Shown in pieces: positions 9,797-21,177 of a stretch of 64,000 bases of DNA. The position numbers and the translations under genes are program-made. The stretch is from Henckelia pumila. Taxonomy: Eukaryota; Streptophyta; Magnoliopsida; Lamiales; Gesneriaceae. The first letter of the stretch is position 1. The number at the start of each line of letters is the position of its first letter. The stretch lies in assembly GCF_033568475.1 (NCBI RefSeq), contig NC_133122.1, positions 147,822,861 through 147,886,860 on the forward strand, read 5' to 3'. The notes beneath the pieces were generated by a model that was given only the letters and a program-made list of their open reading frames with translations, had not been told where the DNA came from and ran no database searches.

Positions 9797-12700
9797 ATGG
9801 CTGACGAGAGTCACGGTAGTGTTGGCCAGGGAGGTGGTCATCATCGCCATCGTGATGATCAGTATCGTCCTCATGAGGGTAGACGTCGCTACACTATCAA
9901 TAAGTTCATGCAGGTAGGACCGAAACCCTTGGTGGGAGGTGAGAATCCGGAACAGGCAAGAGGCTGGATGTCTAAACTCGAGAGTGCGTTTTGAGCTTTC
10001 GAGTGTACTGAAGAGCAGAAATTGGAAGTTCAAGAATTCGTTCTAGAGGATCGAGCACGCTTATGGTGGGATTCCAAAGCTACTCAGGCACGTACTGAGA
10101 GAGGACAGGTGACTTGGGGGGATTTCTGTCAGCAGTTTCACAAACTGTATTTTCCTCCAGCTGTTTGTCAAGCACGATCTATGGAGTTGCTGACTCTGAG
10201 GCAAGGATCAATGACTATTGATCAATATCAGCAACGATTTCTTGATCTGCTACCTTTCAGTCCTCATGTTAATGACAGTGATGCGTCCAAGTATGATATC
10301 TTTCTGCAAGGCTTGAATCAAGATATCTACTCAAAAGTTGTCGTCTGTGATGATCCGACATCTTATGAGATTTTGGTGAACCGTTGCCGTCAAGTGGAGA
10401 ACAGCAATAGGCGGGCACTGTTGATGATGCCAGGACAGCCTAGTGGATCTTTTGAGCCTAGGGCTCAATCTGTTGTGCAATCTGGACCTATGTCTTCTTC
10501 TATTACTTCATCTAGTTCTCATGGCTCACGAGGTACATTTCGTTTCGGGAAAAAGAAGAAGAAGGAGGATTTTTGCAGTCACTGTGGTGGGAAGCATCCT
10601 GCAGCTTCATGTCGGAAGGCTACTGGTGCTTGTTATATTTGTGGTGAGCAGGGACATCTGCGGAGAGATTGTCCTCAGCGTATGGGTTCTGCTAGTGGAT
10701 CGGGATCATAGGTTGGATCTCAGACTTCTACTTTTCCACGTCAGCATCCAGCACCACATAGTTCTTCTGGTTACCGTCCACAATCACAAGGGCAGGTGTT
10801 TGCTCTGTCTCAGGATCAGGCTACTGAGGGAAGCGATCGCATGTTGGCAGGTACCTTTTTGTTATGTAGTATTCCTGCACTTGTTTTAATTGATACTGGA
10901 GCATCAAATTCCTTTATTTCTAGCCGTTTTGTTAAGAGACATAGATTACCTTATATATCATTAGATATGGATTTAGTTGTATCTACTCCGCTGGAGCAGG
11001 AGGTAGTAACTAAGCGTCTAGTGATGGGTTGCCTTCTAGAGTTTGAGGGTCATGTGTTATCGGCTAATTTGATGATATTAGCGATGGCAGATTTTGATTG
11101 TATTTTGGGAATAGATATGTTGACTTTGTATCACGCTACTGTGGATTGTTATCAGCGTCTGGTACAGTTTCATCCGGATGAGGGTGATAGTTGGTACTTT
11201 TATGGTGAGGGTGCACGACCTCCGATGTCAATTATTTCGGCTCTGAAGGCATGTCATGTCTTGGAGTCAGGTGGGGAGGGCTACCTCATTTATGCAGTTG
11301 ATATGTCCACGAGTAGTTCGGGTATTAATCAGCTATCGGTTGTCAGCGAGTTTCCTGATGTATTCCCTGATGAGATTCCTGGTTTTCCTCCGGTTCGAGA
11401 GGTTGAATTTGGTATTGATCTAGTACCAGGAACTACACCTATATCCCGAGCACCTTATCGTCTGGCACCGTCAGATATGAGAGAATTGAAACAGCAGTTG
11501 CAAGATCTACTTGATAAGGGATATATTCGTCCGAGTGTTTCTCCGTGGGGAGCACCTGTTTTGTTCGTCAAGAAGAAGTATGGATCGATGCGATTATGTA
11601 TTGATTACAGGCAGCTGAATTGTGTCACCATCAAGAATAAGTATCCTTTGCCGGGAATTGATGATCTGTTCGATCAATTACAGGGTACTTCTATCTACTC
11701 TAAGATAGATCTGAGATCTGGATACCATCAGATGCGGGTACGAGACTCAGATACTTCTACGACTGCTTTTAGGACCAGATACGGGCATTATGAATTTCTG
11801 GTGATGCCATTTGGTTTGACGAATGCACCGGAAGTTTTTATGAATCTGATGAATCAGGTATTTCGAGAATATCTGGATAGATTTGTCATCGTATTCATTG
11901 ATGATATTCTTGTCTATTCCCATAACAAGAATGAGCATGCACATCATCTGAGGATTGTTTTACAGACGTTACGAGATAAGCAGCTATATGAGAAATTGAG
12001 CAAGTGTGAATTCTGGCTTGATCGGTAGTGTTTCTCGGTCATGTGATTTCTAGTTAAGGGATATCTGTTGATCCAAGTAAGATAGAGGCAGTGCTGAACT
12101 GGTCTCATCCGATGACGGTTGCTGAGATTCGTAGTTTCTTGGGTCTAGCTGGATATTACCGTCGGTTCATCGAGAATTTTGCACAGTTGGCCAGGCCTTT
12201 GACACAGCTTACACGAAAAGATGTTTCCTTCATATGGTCCTCGGATTGTGAGGAGTCATTTCACGAGCTGCGTAAACGTCTTACTACTACACCTGTGCTA
12301 GCTCTACCTTCTGGATCAGGAGGTTATGTTGTCTATACTGATGCCTCTGGTCAGGGGTTAGGATGTGTTCTTATACAGCATGGATATGTTATTGCCTATG
12401 CTTCTCGACAGTTGAAGACGCATGAGAATAATTATCCAGTACATGATCTCGAGTTAGCCGCCATTGTATTTGTGCTCAAGATCTGGAGGCATTATCTTTA
12501 TGGCGAGAAATTTGAGATATTCACGGACCACAAGAGTCTGAAATATTTATTCACTCAGGCGGAGTTGAATATGCGACAGAGACGCTGGATGGATCTCTTG
12601 AAGGATTATGATTGTGAAATCAAATATCATCCAGGTTCTGCTAATCTTACTGCTGATGCCTTGCATCGGCAGGTGAGACTTTATGCACTTCAAACTAGTA

Positions 12701-12798
12701 AAGTATCTCATATGATTCAAGAGTATTGTTTATTTAGTTTTACGCTCAAGCACAGGAAAGGGAGAAATGGGATTCGATTGTATACTATTCTATCTTAG
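9797..12798 (+). pseudogene. gypsy-1 gag-protease-RT-RNase H, broken
   Basis: The frame starts MADESHGSVGQGG. Gag shows the [16 protein letters not shown] block and two Cys/His boxes (CSHCGGKHPAASC; CYICGEQGHLRRDC). The protease motif is [12 protein letters not shown] has [10 protein letters not shown] and the catalytic FIDDILVYS; RNase H has [10 protein letters not shown] and FTDHKSLKY. In-frame stops occur at 9992-9994, 10709-10711 and 12796-12798, and a one-base loss between 12010 and 12055 shifts RT to another frame. It cannot make a full polyprotein. RT is of the Ty3/gypsy type, most like gypsy-2 and gypsy-3. Confidence 0.92.
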
Positions 12799-13041
12799 CC
12801 AGCATTGTATTCTCGGATCAGAGATGCTCAGATATCTGATGTTAAGACTCAGCGTTTGGCACGTCTAGCCAATGGAGTTAATATATCTGGATTCCATTAC
12901 CAGGCAGATGGTTTATTGTGCTTATCGAATCGGGTGGTTGTACCTGATATTGCAGAGCTCAGAAACGATATTCTTTCTAAAGTCCACAGGAGTCGATTAT
13001 CTATTCATCCTGGAAGTATGAAAATGTATAAGGACTTGCGA
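12799..13041 (+). pseudogene. gypsy-1 integrase N-terminal part
   Basis: The frame continues after the stop at 12796 with [20 protein letters not shown] and the zinc-binding integrase start (KVHRSRLSIHPGSMKMYKDL). It is cut at 13041 by gypsy-2. TGCGA at 13037-13041 is the target duplication of gypsy-2. The next 26 bp of the gene survive at 19292-19317, between the two guest elements. Confidence 0.9.
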
Positions 13042-14374
13042 TGTAGTAGCCCGCAACCAAAATCAGTAACTAAGGAATTAATCATAATTACTTGGGTAGA
13101 GTTCGGAAGCTCCGAAGGTGAGTTCGGAAGCTCCGATCAGGATCGAAAGCTCCGAACAGGATCGGAAGCTCCGGTCAGTATTACGTCAGGCATGACGTGT
13201 GGCAAGATCGGAAGCTCCGATCAGGACCGGAAGCTCCGATCACCCCTATCCGGAGTCATCAAGTGATATTTTGACACGTGGCAGATCAAGATCTTCGGAA
13301 GCTCCGATGGCAGGATCGGACGTTCCGATCGAGGTTCGGACGTTCCGATCAAGGATCGGAAGTTCCGATCGTTGTCTATAAATAGAAGGCCGAGACTTCA
13401 CTTTCATTTGCCAATTCCGAGTTCTCCTTTCCTTTCTAGTCCTTTTGGAGCTGTTTTAGTCTTCTTAGGCTTGGTCCGGAGGTCGGCAAGGCATTCGGTA
13501 GTCGTAGCGGAGTTGTGCCCAAGTTCTGGAGGCATCGACATCAAAGGGCTAACGACGGACGAAGGTATAGCTTTTGCTTCCTATAAATATTTAGGAGTAT
13601 GCAATAGCTTAGTTAAGGCTTTTAGAGTACTTTAATGATAGTAGTATCATTTGGCAGTGTAGAGCAGACTATAGGCGTGGACCTAGAGTTGGTAGAGCTT
13701 GCACTGTTTTGAGGTACGAAAGTACTGTTCGAGATATCCTGACTGAGTGTGCATGTATTATGTGACTGCATGATTTATATGCCATGATATTATGCTGCAT
13801 TCATTTGCATCTTGTTGTATCTCTTTCGAGATGTCTATTAGTAGGGTTGTACCCTATCCTGTTAGTGGATGGACTTCCATCGATTTGGGTCCGGCGTATC
13901 CACAGGTTATCTCGGTATGGGAGCCACCTCCTGAAGCGACGGCACAGCGTGCTACATACCAGGGCCCGGTCTGTCTCTGTTATCTGATCCTTGACCTCGA
14001 GTCTATAGGGAGTTCACTTTGCATGCATGTATACTCATACTCTCGCACTGAGCGTTTTATGCTCACGTCTCGTACTCTGTATTTTCTGGACACCCTATTC
14101 CATGGGACAGGTTTGCGATTGGACGAGGAGGGTGGATCCAGAAGGGGCTAGTCAGTGGTTGGCCAGCTGGAGCTTCGCTTAGGTTTTATTACTGTTATTT
14201 TGGGTTTATACAGCTATTCGATTTAGTTGTATATTATTGGATTATTTACAGATTCCTTTACTTGGGATTGTATAATGTTTTTGGTTTCCGCAGTTTTATT
14301 CTGATATCTGTTTTATTAAGTTAATTGCATGCCTAAGTTCTGTTTAGTAGGTGATCCGGGTAAGGGTCACTACA
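13042..14374 (+). repeat. gypsy-2 5' LTR
   Basis: This 1333-bp LTR has a TATA box TATAAATA at 13377-13384. It carries one more 19-bp U3 unit than the 3' copy and several substitutions. Short ORFs that recur in every LTR of this family (for example at 13372-13635) are LTR sequence, not genes. Confidence 0.94.
13101..13372 (+). promoter_or_regulatory. gypsy-2 U3 array of near-palindromic motifs
   Basis: About ten copies of ATCGGAAGCTCCGATC and its variant ATCGGACGTTCCGATC lie directly upstream of the TATA box, separated by 4-60 bp. Each motif is almost self-complementary. Position and repetition suggest binding sites for a dimeric regulator of LTR transcription. The function is inferred. Confidence 0.65.
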
Positions 14375-14378
14375 TTTA

Positions 14379-14390
14379 TGGTATCAGAGC
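14379..14390 (+). other. gypsy-2 primer-binding site
   Basis: TGGTATCAGAGC matches the complement of the initiator methionine tRNA 3' end and lies 4 bp after the 5' LTR. Confidence 0.88.
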
Positions 14391-14439
14391 ATGCAAAAGA
14401 ATTCTTGGGATTTAGTCTCATCTTGAGGTATTTTTGTAG

Positions 14440-15030
14440 ATGTCAAATCGTGACGACCAGAGTTCTCACGGCAGTGTTGGTGGGCGTTGGGGTGATGCCG
14501 ACCGGGAGCCTCGTCGAGAACGGCGTCATCGTCACCATGACGACGAGCGTTTCACTGTGCGTCGATTCTTAGCTATGGGTCCTAAGCCCTTAGTTGGAGG
14601 TGAGTCTCCGGAGGATACGGAGAACTAGTTAGACCGCATGGAGATGACTTTTCAGACTTTCCAATGCACCAAGGAGCAGAAGGTGGAGACCCTTGGCTAT
14701 CTTCTAGATGGGCGTGCGCGCAGGTGGTGGAGGTTTACTTCTGCACCTTTTGTTGCGGCGAGAGGAGTGGCCACCTGGGCCGAGTTTCGCACAGCTTTCC
14801 AAAAGCGGTATTTTCCTCCTGCACTCCGTCAGTCGAAGGCGGGCGAGCTATTGAGTTTGCGACAGGGAGCCATGTCTATTGATAAGTATCAGCAGAGGTT
14901 CTTTGATCTGCTATCCTATTGCCCCGAGATTGCTGATAGCTCAGAGATGAAGTATAATCTGTTCCTTCAGGGCCTTAACCCTGAGATCCATGACCGTGTG
15001 GCGGTTGGCGACGACATGTCCTATTTCTAG
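14440..15030 (+). pseudogene. gypsy-2 gag, truncated
   Basis: The frame starts [20 protein letters not shown] and shows the gag core ([46 protein letters not shown]). A Trp codon at 14626-14628 has become TAG. At 15020-15060 gag is cut by a deletion: the sequence jumps from gag to RT with a small duplicated filler, and zinc knuckles and protease are lost. Confidence 0.92.
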
Positions 15031-15046
15031 AGCATGACCGGGTACT

Positions 15047-17842
15047 TTGCCTATTTCTAGAGCACCGTATCGTCTGGCTCCGTCAGAGATGCGTGAGTTG
15101 AAGAATCAGCTACAGGATCTTTTGGACAAGGGGTATATTCGTCCTAGTGTATCTCCTTGGGGAGCTCATGTTCTCTTCGTGAAGAAGAAGGATGGGTCGA
15201 TGCGGCTGTGCATTGACTATCGGCAGCTGAATCGAGTCACTGTGAAGAACAAGTATCCGTTGCCTCGTATTGATGACTTGTTTGACCAGCTGCAGGGCAC
15301 ATCAGTTTACTCCAAGATTGACTTGAGATCTGGGTATCATCAGTTGAGAGTCCGTGATCAGGATGTAGCCAAGACTGCATTTCGTACTCGCTATGGGCAT
15401 TACGAGTTCCTAGTGATGCCATTTGGTTTGACTAATGCGCCGGCTATATTCATGGATTTGATGAACCGTGTCTTCAGGAAGTACTTGGAAAAGTTTGTCG
15501 TGGTCTTCATTGACGACATCTTGGTTTATTCGCGTAATACGGAAGAGCATGTTTCTCACTTGCGGTTAGTACTACAGACTCTTCGAGATGAGCAGTTGTA
15601 CGCCAAGCTGAGCAAGTGTGAGTTATGGATGGATAGAGTGGTCTTTCTTGGCCATATCATATCCAGGGAAGGTATTTCTGTTGATCCAAGCAAGATTGAA
15701 GCGGTACTTAATTGGTCGCGTCCGACGACGGTTGCTGAGATCCGTAGTTTTCTGGGTCTAGCAGGGTATTATCGTCGCTTCATTCTGAACTTCTCTCAGT
15801 TAGCTTGACCGTTGACGCAGCTTACACGCAAGGGTGTGGATTTCGAGTGGTCCTCCGAGTGCGAGGAGAATTTTCGTGAGCTTCGACGGCGGTTGACTTC
15901 TGCGCCGGTGTTGGCATTACCGTCAGGATCTGGAGGGTATGTAGTTTACACGGATGCTTCTCTTCAGGGGTTAGGCTGTGTCCTGACTCAGAATGGGCAT
16001 GTGATCGCATACGCTTCTAGACAGCTGAAGCTTCACGAGGACAACTACCCAGTCCATGATTTGGAGTTAGCAGCCATTGTGTTCGCTTTGAAGATCTGGC
16101 GTCATTATCTGTATGGCGAGAAATTTGAGATCTTCATCGACCATAAGAGTCTCAAGTATTTTTTCACTCAGGTGGAGTTGAACATGAGGCAGAGACGTTG
16201 GATGGACTTGCTTAAGGACTATGATTGCGAGATTAAGTACCATCCGGGAGCTGCTAATCTCACCGCTGATGCTTTGAGTCGCAAGGTGCGATTATCCGCA
16301 CTTCAGACTTGTTCGACGTCTAGTGCGATCAGTGACTGTTGTACTTCAGGTTATACCTTCAAGAATAAGAAAGGTATGCAGAGTATCCAGATGTTTGCGA
16401 TATTATCTGAGCCAGCCTTGTATTCGCGGATCCGAGATGCTCAGATGTCTGATTCAAAGACCCAGCGTTTAGCTCGTCTAGCTAACGAGGGTAGCTCGTC
16501 TGGATTTCATTATCAGTCAGATGGCTTTCTGTGTTTGTCTGGTAGGCTTGTGATTCCTCAGGATGAAGAGTTGCGAGAGGAGATTTTGTCTCAGGCGCAT
16601 CGTACTAAGTTGAGTATTCACCCTAGGAGCAACAAGATGTACAAGGATCTACGTACTCGTTTGTGGTGGAAGGGAATGAAATGCAGTGTTTATCAGTTTG
16701 TTTCGAGATGTTTGGTGTGTCAACAGGTCAAGGCAGAGCACCGACGACCTGGAGGATTGCTTCACAGTCTGCCTATTCCTGAATGGAAATGGGAGTTTAT
16801 CACAATGGACTTTGTGACCCATTTGCCGGTATCCCTGAGGAACTGTGATGCTATCTGGGTTGTGGTGGACCGACTCACCAAGTCAGCGCATTTCATTGCC
16901 TATAGCCGAGAGTACTCTGTGGATCGCATGGCACGGATGTACATTCAGGAGATCGTCCGACTTCATGGAGTGCCTGTGAGCATTGTCAGCGATCGGGACC
17001 CCAGGTTTACTTCTAGATTCTGGGGGAGTGTTCAGCGTGCGATGGGTACTACTCTCAGTTTGAGTACAGCCTATCATCCGGAGACTGATGGTCAGTCAGA
17101 GCGCACTATCCGTACGTTAGAGGATATGCTTAGAGCGTGCGTCTTGGATTTTGGTTCAGCCTGGCAGGATCATTTGCCGTTGATCGAGTTCGCTTACAAC
17201 AACAGCTATCACACTAGTATTGGGATGACACCTTTTGAAGCGTTGTATGGGCGACGTTGTCGTACTCCACTCTTCTGGGAATAAGTGGGGGAGAGACAGG
17301 CTGAAGGACCGGAGTTTATCCAGCAGGCGATAGACATTGTTGATCAGATCAAGAAACGGATTAAGACTGCACAGGATCGTCAGGCCAGCTATGCTAATAT
17401 CAGGCGTAGGCCCTTGCAGTTCGAGGTCGGGGAGAAAGTGTTTCTGAGAGTGTCACCTTTCCGCAAGATTCTCAGATTTGGCCTTAAGGGCAAGTTGTCT
17501 CCCAGATTTATCGGTCCGTTTGAGATCTTGGAGAGCATTGGCGATTTGGCTTATCGACTAGCTTTGCCACCGCATCTATCTAGTATTCATGACGTGTTCC
17601 ACGTATCTCTGTTGCGACGGTATGTGGCAGATGAATCTCATATTCTGCAGCGGTCTGAGGTTCAGGTAGACAAGGATTTGAATTATGTTGAGAAACCTCT
17701 TCGTATCCTGGATTATAAGGATAAGGTTTTACGGAACAAAGTCATTCCTTTGGTTTTAGTTCAGTGGCAGCACCGAGGCACTGAGGAAGCTACTTGGGAG
17801 CTTGAGGACAGGATGCGTAAAGACCATCCTGAGTTGTTTTGA
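15047..17842 (+). pseudogene. gypsy-2 RT-RNase H-integrase-chromodomain
   Basis: The pol frame begins at the deletion junction in the RT leader ([18 protein letters not shown]). It contains RT ([21 protein letters not shown]), RNase H ([10 protein letters not shown], with the second Asp in FIDHKSLKY), an integrase HHCC domain and DDE core ([26 protein letters not shown]), and a chromodomain-like tail (KPLRILDYKDKVLRNK; VQWQHRGTEEATWELED). Stops at 15806-15808 (TGA in place of CGA) and 17282-17284 (TAA in place of GAA) break it. The last ~950 bp match gypsy-3 almost base for base. Confidence 0.93.
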
Positions 17843-17964
17843 TTTCATCCTTTGAGTTGTATTCAGTTGCAAACCCTGTAAACGTTTGATTTGAATAATG
17901 AATGTTTCTGATTTCTGTATTTGCATTCGGTACTTAAGATCTGATTTCGAGGACGAAATATCTT

Positions 17965-17977
17965 AAGTGGGGGAGAA
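17965..17977 (+). other. gypsy-2 polypurine tract
   Basis: AAGTGGGGGAGAA directly before the 3' LTR is the plus-strand primer; the same tract precedes the gypsy-3 3' LTR. Confidence 0.85.
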
Positions 17978-19291
17978 TGTAGTAGCCCGCAACCAAAATC
18001 AGTAACTAAGGAATTAATCATAATTACTTGGGTAGAGTTCGGAAGCTCCGAAGGTGAGTTCGGAAGCTCCGATCAGGATCGGAAGCTCCGATCGGTATTA
18101 TGTCAGGCATGATGTGTGGCAAGATCGGAAGCTCCGATCAGGACCGGAAGCTCCGATCACCCCTATCCGGAGTCATCAAGTGATATTTTGACACGTGGCA
18201 GATCAGGATCTTCGGAAGCTCCGATGGCAGGATCGGACGTTCCGATTGAGGTTCGGACATTCCGATCAAGGATCGGAAGTTCCGATCGTTGTCTATAAAT
18301 AGAAGGCCGAGACTTCACTTTCATTTGCCAATTCCGAGTTCTCCTTTCCTTTCAAGTCCTTTTGGAGCTGTTTTAGTCTTCTTAGGCTTGGTCCGGAGGT
18401 CGGCAAGGCATTCGGTAGTCGTAGCGGAGTTGTGCCCAAGTTTTGGAGGCATCGACATCAAAGGGCTAACGACGGACGAAGGTATAGCTTTTGATTCCTA
18501 TAAATATTTAGGAGTATGCAATAGCTTAGTTAAGGCTTTTAGAGCACTTTAATTATAGTAGTATCATTTGGCAGTGTAGAGCAGACTATAGGCGTGGACC
18601 TAGAGTTGGTAGAGCTTGCACTGTTTTGAGGTACGAAAGTACTGTTCGAGATATCCTGACTGAGTATGCATGTATTATGTGACTGCATGATTTATATGCC
18701 ATGATATTATGCTGCATTCATTTGCATCTTGCTGTATCTCTTTCGAGATGTCTGTTAGTAGGGTTGTACCCTATCCTGTTAGTGGATGGACTTCCATCGA
18801 TTTGGGTCCGGCGTATCCATAGGTTATCTTGGTATGGGAGCCACCTCCTGAAGCGACGGCACAGCGTGCTACATACCAGGGCCCGGTCTGTCTCTGTTAT
18901 CTGATCCTTGACCTCGAGTCTATAGGGAGTTCACTTTGCATGCATGTATACGCATACTCTCGCACTGAGCGTTTTATGCTCACGTCTCGTACTCTGTATT
19001 TTCTGGACACCCTATTCCATGGGGCAGGTTTGCGATTGGACAAGGAGGGTAGATCCAGGAGGGGCTAGTCAGTGGTTGGCCAGCTGGATCTTCGCTTAGG
19101 TTTTATTATTATTGTTTTGGGTTTATACAGCTATTCGATTTGGTTGTATATTATTGGATTATTTACAGATTCCTTTACTTGGGATTGTATAATGTTTTTG
19201 GTTTCCGCAGTTTTATTCTGATATCTGTTTTATTAAGTTAATTGCATGCCTAAGTTCTGTTTAGTAGGTGATCCGGGTAAGGGTCACTACA
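17978..19291 (+). repeat. gypsy-2 3' LTR
   Basis: This 1314-bp LTR lacks one 19-bp U3 unit present in the 5' LTR. It shares diagnostic bases (TTATGTCAGGCATGATG, CGATTGAGG, GGACATTCC, TTTTGATTCC) with the gypsy-3 3' LTR rather than with its own 5' partner. Confidence 0.94.
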
Positions 19292-19317
19292 TGCGAACCA
19301 GATTCTAGTGGAAAGGG
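19292..19317 (+). pseudogene. 26-bp gypsy-1 integrase remnant between two insertions
   Basis: These bases start with the TGCGA duplication of gypsy-2 and continue the gypsy-1 integrase reading (the Arg-Thr-Arg-Phe-Trp-Trp-Lys region, with TGG changed to TAG). They end with AAGGG, the target duplication of copia-1. The gene resumes at 28652. Confidence 0.88.
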
Positions 19318-21164
19318 TGAAAGAATGGGTGCCCGGTGAGCCAACTTGTGGCTAAGGGCTTTGATGACTCTTTCTATAAACAATCTTTTGTTTAATATAA
19401 TTTACACTTTTATTAATGGCAATGACTTTATCTTTCTTCATATTGTTATATTGTGATATACTATTGTTGTTTTTATAAAGACCTTGAATATACTATAGTG
19501 TATGTAAGATGTGGTAGTACATGGGTATGTCTATCATGAAACACATCTTATAGTCACTGTATATTCTAAATTGTTCCTAGTCGATTGAGCCGTCCGTTAA
19601 TAAGGATAAGGATCGCTCGAGATTGAGACTAGCATTTGCGATGCAGAGTACCACGTTTCATTGGTAAGGAACATAGAGATTTTCGAAGCATGCAAATGGA
19701 TATTCATACGATGAATGATCGAACTACCCTATCCGGAATTTCCAAGTGGTTATCACTTATCGAGTGGATAAAGTCCGCGGTTTTGGTTGTACACCATTAG
19801 TCCTTACTACTTGAAACATCATTGAGACTCTATATGCTAGTACTGTGCTTTGACTTGTTTACCGACTCTATTGGGGTCATCAGGTGTCGGGATTGGGTAC
19901 AGTTACAACACATATAGGAGTCGATGCTTTGTTGTCAAGGATTCACCACATACTTGCGAGTGTGGATATCCTATGCAATCTGAGGAGATATTAGTGTGAC
20001 GAATCTCTGGCCAGAGTACATGATGTGTTTTAAGAAATGGTTTCTTAGTAGCACATGCGATGTCACTATTTGATCTTCAAGATGTATTGCATAGTTATCG
20101 AATCTCGAACGACTCTCGATTTATCAATGGTTGTTGATTCGATCGGGATATATGGATGAAGGGACCGTACTGTACGCTAACCAAAATCTATTGGTTCTTG
20201 CAGGCACTATCAGTGATACCTAGGGAATCATGGGGCGATGTTGCTAGGCGCTCTTACCATGATTCGATGGGCAAGTCGGAAATTGTTGTTCCGAGTCACA
20301 AGGAGTTGTGAGCCCACGGCTAACTGTATCCCTGAACCATTGAGGGTCACACAGAGTAATGGATTTTTAATCCCCGTTGAGATAGTTAAATTTAAAGAGT
20401 TAAATTTAATGAACAAAGAAGTGGGACTTCTTATTTAAGAGTAGAGGAGTAAGATTTCCTAAAATGACATAGGGATGGGCATTTTTGGAAATCACTGAAT
20501 TCGAATTCAGAAAATTTATCTTGACTCTAAAAGATGCAGAAATGGTTTCTGTGAACATTGGTGAAATTGGTTTATCAATCTGAGTCACGATGAATTTTAT
20601 ATTAATTTCTGAACATGCGGGCTTTGCTTGTCAGGCTTGAACTTATGACTAATAGGCCCTAAGCTGTTAGCAGCCCACATTATAAATAAGTTATTGCAGT
20701 ACAGAAATTACATATCAGAGGTCACAATTTTCGAAAACCTAGTTGTTTTTCTCTCAAAAGTGGCCGCCCCCACCCTCTCTCTGTCGGGAAAATCCAGCCT
20801 GTGAATTTTGAATTTGCAGTCTGGTTTAACGGATCAAAAATTCGTTAATTCTCTTCGTAGAAACTTCTGATAGATTTTCTAGTGCAATCTATCAGAGGGA
20901 TTAAATCTCTGTTCGTGGACCTGATTGAAGAACAGTTCGTCCATCAGTTCCTGGGAGATACAACAAGAGCAGAGCAATCTGTTGGTGTCCATAATCTCGA
21001 TTCGAGATTGGAGGTAAAAATTTATAATTGTTATTTAATTTTTACACACACAATTTAATCGTTAAGTTTTGATACCCATTATGGAATCGTTCCATATAAA
21101 ATTTTTAAACTTCCGCTGCACCGGGTATCAATTCTGATTGATCTGATCGCCCGTTCTCCGATCA
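19318..21164 (+). repeat. copia-1 5' LTR
   Basis: This 1847-bp LTR ends CTCCGATCA. It contains a 60-bp stretch (20293-20352) that is missing from the 3' LTR; otherwise the two are nearly identical, so the insertion is relatively young. Confidence 0.94.
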
Positions 21165-21165
21165 G

Positions 21166-21177
21166 TGGTATCAGAGC
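21166..21177 (+). other. copia-1 primer-binding site
   Basis: TGGTATCAGAGC, complement of the initiator methionine tRNA 3' end, starts one base after the LTR. Confidence 0.9.

Larger units (their letters stand above)
13042..19291 (+). mobile_element. Ty3/gypsy element gypsy-2, internally deleted
   Basis: A 6.25-kb plus-strand chromovirus with LTRs starting TGTAGTAGCCCG and ending CACTACA. A perfect 5-bp target duplication TGCGA (13037-13041 and 19292-19296) shows that it inserted into the gypsy-1 integrase. The internal region lacks about 1 kb (end of gag, protease and start of RT) relative to gypsy-3, which is otherwise closely similar. It is non-autonomous. Confidence 0.95.

Noticed and set aside
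13199..13635. Pair of short ORFs (MARSEAP..., MSINRRPRL...) recurring at 18116, 51774 and 57701
   Set aside because: They lie in the LTRs of gypsy-2 and gypsy-3 across the U3 motif array and TATA box. Recurrence reflects LTR copies, not a conserved small gene.
15237..15422. Antisense ORFs inside gypsy pol, repeated at 54753-55007 and elsewhere
   Set aside because: They are shadows of the conserved pol frame; they follow its codons on the other strand.
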